Positions 7,024 through 12,270 of a stretch of DNA of 12,270 nucleotides are shown in pieces (position 1 is the first letter of the stretch; each line of letters starts with the position of its first letter). Position numbers and translations under genes: made by a program. The stretch covers positions 1-12,270 of the forward strand of contig NZ_BAABDL010000149.1 of NCBI RefSeq assembly GCF_039539605.1, given 5' to 3'. The notes below the pieces were generated by a model. The model had not been told where the DNA came from. It saw only the letters and a list, made by a program, of their open reading frames with translations, and did not search any database. Source of the stretch: Amphibacillus indicireducens. GTDB lineage: Bacteria; Bacillota; Bacilli; Bacillales; Amphibacillaceae.

Positions 7024-7029
7024 TACAAT
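7024..7029 (+). promoter_or_regulatory. Extended -10 promoter of the HMG-CoA reductase gene
   Basis: TGATACAAT contains an extended -10 (TACAAT at 7024-7029). The only -35-like hexamer, CTGACC, is 19 bases upstream and weak. Transcription would begin near 7036, only about 24 bases before the ATG, with the GGAGG ribosome site at 7049-7053. Confidence 0.5.
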
Positions 7030-7059
7030 GAGACACAGATAATCAATTGGAGGTTCAAC

Positions 7060-8346
7060 ATGAAAAAAAACCGATTAGATAAATTTTATAATAAGACAAT
7101 TGATCAACGGATTGAAGCATTAATGAATGGGGATTATCTTGAGACCCAATCAATTGACAGCTTTAAACAGGCATTTGTGTTACCTGAAGAAATTAGCAAT
7201 CACATGATTGAAAATGTTGTTGGAACTTATCAGCTCCCACTAGGATTAGCACTTCATTTTTTAATTGATGGTGAAGATTACTTAATTCCAATGGCAACCG
7301 AAGAGCCTTCAGTTATCGCAGCAGCCAGTTTTGCCGCAAAAACGATTCGCCTTGCTGGTGGTTTTACTACTGACATTAGTAACCGAACGATGATAGGACA
7401 AATTGCTCTAAAGAACATTAAAAATAAAGATGATGCGATTCAAGCAATTTCTGAAGCGGAAGCGGAAATCATTTCGATTGCAAATAATGCGCATCCATCG
7501 ATCGTCAAACGTGGTGGTGGAGCTCGATCGATCAATGTTCGTTGGCTTGAAGCGGATGCTGAACATGGTACACCTGCTTTTCTTGTCATTCATTTACATG
7601 TGGAAACACTAGAAGCAATGGGTGCAAATATGATTAATACGATGGCTGAAGCGGTTAAACCATTTTTAGAAGAAATGACAGAAGCGAATGCTGTGATGGG
7701 AATTTTGTCAAATTATGCGACGGAATGCCTCGCAACCGCTAGATGTAAGATTCCAGCTACTATGTTAGAACGGCGTGGTATGTCTGGGACTGATGTTCGT
7801 GATAAAATAATTGAAGCAAATCAATTTGCGATTGCCGATCCATACAGGGCAACAACAAATAACAAAGGGATTATGAATGGCATCTCTGCACTTGTTTTAG
7901 CAACAGGTAATGACACACGAGCAATTGAAGCCGGAACCCACGCATATGCAGCACGATCAGGACAATATCGTTCATTAACAAAATGGTCACAAGCTGAAGA
8001 TGGTGATTTAATCGGTGAGCTAACGATCCCCCTGCCAATTGGAACTGTCGGTGGTTCAATTAACATTCACCCAGGCGCGAAATTCACCCACAAATTGCTC
8101 GGTTCTCCCGATGCAAAACAATTAGAGTCAATCATCGTCTCCGTCGGCTTAGCACAAAATTTTGCCGCAACACGTGCACTCGTAACCGATGGCATTCAAA
8201 AAGGCCACATGGCGCTACAGGCAAAATCACTTGCCATTAATGCAGGTGCAACTGGTGATGACATTCAAAAAGTCGCCCGACTCTTAAGAAAAGAAAAACA
8301 TATGAATTTACAAACAGCTAAAACGATTTTACAAACCTTACGCTAA
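7060..8346 (+). CDS. mvaA: Hydroxymethylglutaryl-CoA reductase, class II
   Basis: This cytoplasmic enzyme reduces HMG-CoA to mevalonate with NAD(P)H, the committed step of the mevalonate route to isoprenoids. It is a soluble class II bacterial form of 428 residues with no membrane anchor. The CoA-binding ENVVGTYQLPLGLA lies at 51-64. The catalytic glutamate is in EEPS (E82), the lysine is K269 in NNKGIMNG, the aspartate is D285 in ATGNDTRAIEAG, and the histidine is H383 in KGHMALQAK. All four match the catalytic set of Pseudomonas mevalonii reductase. LEAMGAN (184-190) is the class II nicotinamide-binding segment. The start ATG follows TTGGAGG by six bases. It stands as a separate gene, not fused to a thiolase as in the MvaE proteins of enterococci. 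It converges with HMG-CoA synthase on a shared terminator. Although the class II family includes degradative enzymes, the neighbours indicate biosynthesis. Confidence 0.96.
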   Translation: MKKNRLDKFYNKTIDQRIEALMNGDYLETQSIDSFKQAFVLPEEISNHMIENVVGTYQLPLGLALHFLIDGEDYLIPMATEEPSVIAAASFAAKTIRLAGGFTTDISNRTMIGQIALKNIKNKDDAIQAISEAEAEIISIANNAHPSIVKRGGGARSINVRWLEADAEHGTPAFLVIHLHVETLEAMGANMINTMAEAVKPFLEEMTEANAVMGILSNYATECLATARCKIPATMLERRGMSGTDVRDKIIEANQFAIADPYRATTNNKGIMNGISALVLATGNDTRAIEAGTHAYAARSGQYRSLTKWSQAEDGDLIGELTIPLPIGTVGGSINIHPGAKFTHKLLGSPDAKQLESIIVSVGLAQNFAATRALVTDGIQKGHMALQAKSLAINAGATGDDIQKVARLLRKEKHMNLQTAKTILQTLR

Positions 8347-8386
8347 AAAAACTCGTTAGTCTCAAATTAGAGATTAACGAGTTTTT
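8347..8386. terminator. Bidirectional terminator between HMG-CoA reductase and HMG-CoA synthase genes
   Basis: A 17-bp stem pairs 8347-8363 with 8370-8386 (AAAAACTCGTTA against TAACGAGTTTTT, then TCTC/GAGA with one G-U pair), with a 6-base loop. A and T runs at the two ends let it work in both directions. It starts right after the plus-strand stop and ends two bases before the minus-strand stop. Confidence 0.93.
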
Positions 8387-8388
8387 CA

Positions 8389-9570
8389 TTATTGTTGTTT
8401 ATTTACATATTGACGCATATGGTTTTTAATTCCGGCTAAACAAATTAGTGCTGGATCCATTTCAATATCTAGCTCAATATCCCCAACACCATTTGGAATT
8501 GTATCCATAAACACTGCTTCATAACGCTCAATTGAAATTTGCTCGCGTTCTTCAAGCAGTTTCTCATGGTATTCTTTCTTCAAATGATCACGATAACCAG
8601 GTTGCAAGATTCCTGTGAAAAATTCACCAACCGAACCAGAGCCGTAACTGAATAGACCGACAGTTGCTCCAGCTTCGAGTGTTTGATTTTGCTCAAGTAA
8701 TGAGATTAAATTCAAATATAATGAACCCGTATAAATATTTCCAACAATCGCATTATAGTATTTTCCGACCTCATAGTAGTCCAATAAACGCTTTTTATCT
8801 GCTTCATCCGCATCTTCAAGAACTGATTGCAGTGCTTTTAGGCCCATTTTTGTATATGGTGTATGGAAAACAAGTGCTTCAAAGTCTTTTAAACTTGTCT
8901 TTGTTTGCTCCTGATATTGGGCAAATAAATCTTTGAAGAAATTAATGTATTGGATCACTGAAAATTTCCCTTGTACGTGAGCTGTATCCGAGTATAGTGG
9001 ACGCCAAAAATCCATCGCATCATCTGTTTGATAGACACTTGGACTTTCAATCGTCAACAGCTTAGGATCACGAGCGATTACCATAGCCACCGCACCAGCA
9101 CCTTGTGTAATTTCCCCGCCAGTTTTTAAACCATAACGTGAAATATCAGAAGCCAGGACTAAGACACGACTATCTGGATTCAATGCGATATGACCTTTGG
9201 CAATTTGAAGCCCAGCTGTTGCACTATAACAAGCTTGTTTAACTTCGATCGAACGAGCAGATTTTTTTAATCCTAATAATTCATGAGCAAAAATTCCGGC
9301 AGCTTTTGAGTGATCGACGCCCGTTTCGGTTGCAAAAATGACGTAATCAATCGCATCAATATCTGCCTGAGTCAATATATTTAGGGCAGCATTTGCTGCT
9401 AATGTCACAGCATCTTGCGTTTTGGGTGCTACTGCCATTTTTTCTTGCCCGATCCCTACTTTAAATTTACCTGGCTCAACACCACGTGCCTCAGCTAAAT
9501 CTCCTGTATCAATATACATCGCTGGTGTGTAAAAACCGATTTTGTCAATTCCTATTTTCAATCTAGCCAC
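8389..9570 (-). CDS. mvaS: Hydroxymethylglutaryl-CoA synthase
   Basis: The enzyme condenses acetyl-CoA with acetoacetyl-CoA to HMG-CoA, the second step of the mevalonate pathway in the cytoplasm. The thiolase-fold catalytic residues are visible as E82 (FATETG), C114 (VKQACYSATAGLQ) and H236 (FHTPYTKMG). GGEITQGAGAVAM (151-163) and the C-terminal LFSYGSGSVGEFFTG are also typical. The open frame begins with GTG at 9570, but that GTG is itself part of the ribosome site AAGGAAGTG. TTG at 9561 (codon 4) lies six bases after that site. It gives MKIGIDKIGFY, matching the usual bacterial N-terminus and putting the catalytic residues at 79, 111 and 233 as in the staphylococcal enzyme. I therefore prefer 8389-9561, 390 residues. 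The gene diverges from the thiolase gene across a region with paired 13-bp boxes. The function is firm. Confidence 0.95.
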   Translation of the reverse strand: MARLKIGIDKIGFYTPAMYIDTGDLAEARGVEPGKFKVGIGQEKMAVAPKTQDAVTLAANAALNILTQADIDAIDYVIFATETGVDHSKAAGIFAHELLGLKKSARSIEVKQACYSATAGLQIAKGHIALNPDSRVLVLASDISRYGLKTGGEITQGAGAVAMVIARDPKLLTIESPSVYQTDDAMDFWRPLYSDTAHVQGKFSVIQYINFFKDLFAQYQEQTKTSLKDFEALVFHTPYTKMGLKALQSVLEDADEADKKRLLDYYEVGKYYNAIVGNIYTGSLYLNLISLLEQNQTLEAGATVGLFSYGSGSVGEFFTGILQPGYRDHLKKEYHEKLLEEREQISIERYEAVFMDTIPNGVGDIELDIEMDPALICLAGIKNHMRQYVNKQQ

Positions 9571-9578
9571 TTCCTTTG
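9561..9578 (-). promoter_or_regulatory. Ribosome binding site that decides the HMG-CoA synthase start
   Basis: AAGGAAGTG on the minus strand resembles AAGGAGGTG with one mismatch. The annotated GTG start lies inside it, which is too close for initiation. TTG at 9561-9559 is six bases further on and is the more likely start. Confidence 0.6.
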
Positions 9579-9682
9579 GTTCATTCTTTTTAAAAAACTA
9601 TTTCATTCTTATAACAGTCTTTTTTTAATTCTTATCTAATACTTTAACACGAATGGGTTAATTTCACTAATTTTTCTTGCTT

Positions 9683-9688
9683 ATTTTA
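9683..9688 (-). promoter_or_regulatory. Candidate -10 element of the HMG-CoA synthase promoter
   Basis: TAAAAT on the minus strand is the best -10 candidate in this gap, but no good -35 hexamer lies 16-18 bases upstream. The 13-bp box at 9692-9704 falls exactly in the spacer of this promoter. The leader would be about 115 bases. Confidence 0.3.
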
Positions 9689-9691
9689 AGT

Positions 9692-9760
9692 GAAGTTACC
9701 ATATTAATAATTAATAAATGATTAACTAGAAAAAATCTGTTAAACTTATATGGTAACTTC
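9692..9760. promoter_or_regulatory. Paired 13-bp inverted boxes between the divergent HMG-CoA synthase and thiolase genes
   Basis: GAAGTTACCATAT (9692-9704) is repeated perfectly in inverse as ATATGGTAACTTC (9748-9760), with 43 bases between. The right box overlaps the candidate thiolase -10, and the left box lies in the spacer of the candidate HMG-CoA synthase promoter. Each box is asymmetric in itself. The layout suggests one regulator controlling both genes, possibly with looping; the regulator is unknown. Confidence 0.55.
9722..9752 (+). promoter_or_regulatory. Candidate promoter of the thiolase gene
   Basis: TTAACT (9722-9727) and TTATAT/TATATG (9746-9752) are 18-19 bases apart and resemble a weak SigA promoter. 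Transcription would start near 9758, close to the AAGGAG ribosome site at 9773-9778. The -10 overlaps the right 13-bp box. Confidence 0.4.
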
Positions 9761-9778
9761 TAAGTAGAAAATAAGGAG

Positions 9779-10966
9779 TTGTTGATGATGGAAGAAATCG
9801 TTATTGTTAGTGCTGTCAGAACACCAATTGGAAAATTTGGCGGTGCTTTAAAAGATCATAGCGCGCGTATGTTAGGAACAATCGTTGTGAAAGAAGCAAT
9901 TAAGCGCGCTCACTTAGAACCTGCAGAGGTTGACCAAGGTATTTTTGGACAAGTTTTACAAGCTGGAGTTGGTCAAAATGTCGCTCGACAAATTTTAGTT
10001 GATGCTGGCGTCCCTTATGATAAACCCGCAATGACAATTAATGAGGTCTGTGGTTCAGGTTTAAAAGCGGTCATTCTTGGTAGTCAGCAAATTCAACTAA
10101 ATCAAGCTGAAATCGTCGTTGTCGGTGGTGTTGAGAGTATGAGTAACGCCCCCCACCTTCTGCCAAGCTATCGTTTTAAAAAAGAATTTGATCAAGAGAA
10201 GCTAATTGACGCTATGATTCATGACGGTCTGACAGATGCATTTAGTCAAAAACATATGGGCATTACAGCTGAAAATGTTGCAAAGCAATTTAATGTTTCA
10301 AGAGCAGAACAAGATCAATTTGCATTAAATTCACAACATAAAGCTCAATACGCTCAAGAGTCCGGTCGATTTAGTGATGAAATCGTCCCTGTTCCGATAA
10401 AAAATGAATTAGGCGAAACGATTTTATTTGATCAAGATGAACATATTCGAAAAGATGTTAAAATCGAAGACTTAGAGAAATTAAGAACGCCATTTCTTGA
10501 GGATGGCACAGTAACTGCTGGTAGTGCATCTGGAATTAACGATGGTGCAGCTGCTTTAGTTTTAATGAAAAAGTCAACTGCTGAAAAACGTGGTCTTAAC
10601 TATTTAGCAACAATTAAAGATTACGCAGAAGTTGGCATCGATCCAAGTATAATGGGCTATAGTCCATACCATGCAATTAATAAACTTGCCCAACAATCTA
10701 GGCTTGATTTAAATCAAATCGACCTATTTGAAATTAATGAGGCATTTGCGGCTCAAAGTATTCCCGTTGTCCGCGATCTAGGTCTTGACCCCAATAAAGT
10801 AAATGTTAATGGTGGTGCAATTGCACTCGGTCATCCAATTGGTGCATCTGGCGCAAGAATACTGATTACTTTAATTTATGAAATGAATAAGACTGATGCT
10901 AAATCAGGAATTGCCAGTCTCTGTGTTGGTGGAGGAATTGGTGTCTCGATGCTAGTTGAAAAATAA
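9779..10966 (+). CDS. Acetyl-CoA C-acetyltransferase (acetoacetyl-CoA thiolase)
   Basis: The enzyme joins two acetyl-CoA molecules into acetoacetyl-CoA, the first step of the mevalonate pathway, in the cytoplasm. Counting from TTG 9779, the nucleophile is C91 in NEVCGSGLKAV, the second site is H352 in GGAIALGHPIGASGAR, and the acid/base cysteine is C382 in SLCVGGGIG. The NEAF motif is at 320-323. These are the full catalytic set of biosynthetic thiolases, and the length is typical. The frame opens at TTG 9779, directly after the AAGGAG ribosome site (9773-9778). ATG at 9785 (six-base spacing) or 9788 is the more likely start, giving 393 or 392 residues. It is a stand-alone thiolase, not fused to HMG-CoA reductase. 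Its neighbour HMG-CoA synthase uses its product, and they share an intergenic control region. It could also serve acetoacetyl-CoA metabolism generally. Confidence 0.95.
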   Translation: MLMMEEIVIVSAVRTPIGKFGGALKDHSARMLGTIVVKEAIKRAHLEPAEVDQGIFGQVLQAGVGQNVARQILVDAGVPYDKPAMTINEVCGSGLKAVILGSQQIQLNQAEIVVVGGVESMSNAPHLLPSYRFKKEFDQEKLIDAMIHDGLTDAFSQKHMGITAENVAKQFNVSRAEQDQFALNSQHKAQYAQESGRFSDEIVPVPIKNELGETILFDQDEHIRKDVKIEDLEKLRTPFLEDGTVTAGSASGINDGAAALVLMKKSTAEKRGLNYLATIKDYAEVGIDPSIMGYSPYHAINKLAQQSRLDLNQIDLFEINEAFAAQSIPVVRDLGLDPNKVNVNGGAIALGHPIGASGARILITLIYEMNKTDAKSGIASLCVGGGIGVSMLVEK

Positions 10967-10974
10967 GATCACAA

Positions 10975-11016
10975 AAAAGGCTAAAGAAAGATTTGACAAT
11001 CTTTCTTTAGCCTTTT
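10975..11016. terminator. Bidirectional terminator between thiolase and methyltransferase genes
   Basis: A perfect 19-bp stem pairs 10975-10993 with 10998-11016 around the 4-base loop TGAC. The ends carry AAAA and TTTT, so it can stop transcription from both the plus-strand thiolase and the minus-strand methyltransferase. The flanking A-run at 10973-10978 extends the minus-strand T-run. Confidence 0.95.
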
Positions 11017-11020
11017 AGAT

Positions 11021-11533
11021 TTAATTCGATTCAAGTTGTAGTAATGATTTTTTTAATGCTAAGCCCGATCGAAAACCAGTCAGTTGCTTATTTTTACCGA
11101 TCACTCGGTGACACGGTACAACAATCAACAATGGATTCTGACCAATCGCTCGACTAACTGCACGAACAGCTTCTGGACGATTAATTGAATTGGCAAGTTC
11201 GCTATAGCTCCAAGTCTCACCATATGGAACTTCCGCTAATTGGTGCCAGACGCTTTTTTGAAAAGGGGTACCATAAATATCAGTCACAAAATCAAAGTTG
11301 ACTAATTGTCCGTTCAAATAAGCACAAAATTGGTCTCGTTCACGATCAAATAATCGATCATTTTGAACGAGCTGATAAGTTTTAAATGTCTTAGTCAGCC
11401 ATTTTTCTGCAAAATGGTCAGGTTGATCATTGTCTGTCGTCACCAAAACAAGACCTCGATCAGTTTTATATAACGTCAATTGTTGGTCTAGCCCAGTAAA
11501 TGTTGTATAGTAAATTGTTTTTGCTACCATCAA
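11021..11533 (-). CDS. ogt: Methylated-DNA--[protein]-cysteine S-methyltransferase
   Basis: This is a suicide DNA-repair protein that moves the methyl group from O6-methylguanine or O4-methylthymine to its own cysteine. The active site VVPCHRVIG places the acceptor at C141. The arginine-finger helix SYSELANSINRPEAVRAVSRAIGQNP (109-134) and the G-K-N-K-Q-L-T-G-F-R-S-G-L segment (146-158) are typical of the C-terminal domain. The N-terminal 85 residues are the usual poorly conserved ribonuclease-like domain. The frame opens with TTG at 11533, but ATG at 11530 is better spaced (eight bases) from the AAAGGG ribosome site, giving 169 residues. It starts 21 bases after the stop of the lipoprotein gene on the same strand, so the two are probably co-transcribed. 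There is no Ada-type regulatory domain. Confidence 0.93.
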   Translation of the reverse strand: MMVAKTIYYTTFTGLDQQLTLYKTDRGLVLVTTDNDQPDHFAEKWLTKTFKTYQLVQNDRLFDRERDQFCAYLNGQLVNFDFVTDIYGTPFQKSVWHQLAEVPYGETWSYSELANSINRPEAVRAVSRAIGQNPLLIVVPCHRVIGKNKQLTGFRSGLALKKSLLQLESN

Positions 11534-11554
11534 AATCGCCCTTTAGTCATTTTT

Positions 11555-12175
11555 TTAATCATGCCAAACGAGATGGTCAATAATTAAAGCTGAACGCGCA
11601 CTAAAACCGTCCGCAAACTCTTCTGGGTAGTAATAACCGATTGAGTAATCCTGTTCATGTTTAGTAAAAAATGATACACGTCCAATAAATCCTTGTTTTT
11701 CTACCTGAAATTCCTGATCTGAAAAATCATATGCAAATCGCTCCGGTTCCTTTGTCGTAAAACCAGCTGTTTGTAATTCAGCAAGAACTGTTTCTTTTGA
11801 AGCCTCCATAATGAACATTCGAGCATCTTCATTTTTTTCGCCATTATAGTTCGTAAATATGTTTAAACCATTTTGCTCAAAGTGACCGACCATATCCTCT
11901 GGTATATATGCAGAAAAGTCAATCCCTTCATCTTGATAAAGTAGAAGTGTTGTTGATTCTTCCATACCTTCAATCTCAAGTGTTGCTTCTTGTTGCTCAG
12001 CTAAATTTGGTGTTTGCTTCTCCGCTTGATTTGACTCAACTCCAGTGAGATTGTCACTCTCGGGATGATCTTCGGTCTGATCCGCATGTTCTTGATCATC
12101 ATTTAATGATGTGCCACATCCAATCAAAACAATTGCTAACATAACAACCATGAAAAATAAGTGTGTTTTCTTCAT
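11555..12175 (-). CDS. Putative lipoprotein of unknown function
   Basis: The 206-residue protein has a lipoprotein signal peptide. It starts with M-K-K-T-H, continues with a hydrophobic stretch at 6-18, and has a lipobox L17-I-G-C20, so C20 should be lipidated and the mature protein anchored on the outer face of the membrane. Residues 21-70 are very acidic and low-complexity (many E, D, Q and N), probably a flexible linker. Residues about 73-206 look like one small globular domain with alternating strands (TLLLYQDEGIDFSAYIPEDM, DARMFIMEAS, then QEFQVEKQGFIGRVSFFTKHEQDYSIGYYYPEEF). I do not recognise the domain with certainty. The start ATG has an AGGGGG ribosome site seven bases upstream. It is the first gene of a probable pair with the DNA-repair methyltransferase, although the link in function is unclear. 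Confidence 0.85.
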   Translation of the reverse strand: MKKTHLFFMVVMLAIVLIGCGTSLNDDQEHADQTEDHPESDNLTGVESNQAEKQTPNLAEQQEATLEIEGMEESTTLLLYQDEGIDFSAYIPEDMVGHFEQNGLNIFTNYNGEKNEDARMFIMEASKETVLAELQTAGFTTKEPERFAYDFSDQEFQVEKQGFIGRVSFFTKHEQDYSIGYYYPEEFADGFSARSALIIDHLVWHD

Positions 12176-12270
12176 TATTTCGCCCCCTAGTTGATCAACG
12201 TATTGTCAAAAATTTATAAGTAAAAACTTCCGTTTTTATTGATTTAATGCTATTAACCACAAAAAAACTT

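Noticed and set aside
7408..8066. Several short frames overlapping the HMG-CoA reductase gene on both strands
   Set aside because: They overlap a gene with all catalytic residues present and show no independent coding signals.
9593..9628. A/T-rich hairpin in the HMG-CoA synthase leader resembling a terminator
   Set aside because: Only six pairs including one G-U hold apart from A:T runs, with bulged bases; too weak to call an attenuator.
7060..10966. Idea that the thiolase and reductase are a broken MvaE fusion
   Set aside because: Both are full-length with their own starts and ribosome sites, and a complete HMG-CoA synthase gene lies between them in the opposite direction.
12190..12199. 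GTTGATCAAC palindrome just before the lipoprotein ribosome site
   Set aside because: A 10-bp palindrome is short, and no second copy or matching promoter layout supports an operator.
12225..12240. AAAAAC-TTCC-GTTTTT hairpin at the right edge
   Set aside because: Six mostly A:T pairs in a very AT-rich stretch, with no gene visible beyond the edge to assign it to.

Overview
The window reads as chromosomal DNA of a low-GC Gram-positive bacterium of the Bacillaceae type. The signs are AT-rich codon use, AAGGAGG-type ribosome sites, TTG and GTG starts, strong hairpin-plus-T terminators, a YhfW-like Rieske oxidoreductase, and an intergenic repeat resembling one I recall from Bacillaceae. The upper mevalonate pathway would be unusual for Bacillus itself. 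It suits staphylococci, lactic acid bacteria and a few Bacillaceae such as Amphibacillus or Halolactibacillus; that genus guess is only an inference.

Layout. Positions 195-5090 hold four minus-strand genes: a FAD/Rieske oxidoreductase, an unrecognised protein with an N-terminal tudor-like segment and a coiled coil, a ketopantoate reductase-family protein, and an AI-2E/PerM-family membrane protein. The last two probably form an operon. The gap 2731-2973 contains two promoters pointing away from each other and a terminator-like hairpin, which together could define a small RNA or an attenuated leader.

Positions 5091-5737 are a gene-free stretch of about 650 bp. It carries two diverged, locally GC-rich copies of a structured repeat in opposite orientations, followed by a hairpin with a T-run that faces the plus strand. 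A minus-strand MFS exporter follows at 5738-6949.

Positions 7060-10966 hold the upper mevalonate pathway as three separate genes in alternating orientation. Thiolase (+) condenses acetyl-CoA to acetoacetyl-CoA, HMG-CoA synthase (-) makes HMG-CoA, and class II HMG-CoA reductase (+) makes mevalonate for isoprenoids. The reductase and synthase converge on a shared bidirectional terminator. The synthase and thiolase diverge from a 208-bp region holding a perfect 13-bp inverted pair of boxes, one at each gene's candidate promoter, which is the best regulatory candidate in the window.

The window ends with a minus-strand pair, a lipoprotein of unknown function followed by an O6-methylguanine-DNA methyltransferase. 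That pair is separated from the thiolase by a perfect 19-bp bidirectional terminator. I found no CRISPR array, rRNA, tRNA, transposase or phage gene. No single region stands out as a new multi-gene system; the novel material is in the intergenic regions.
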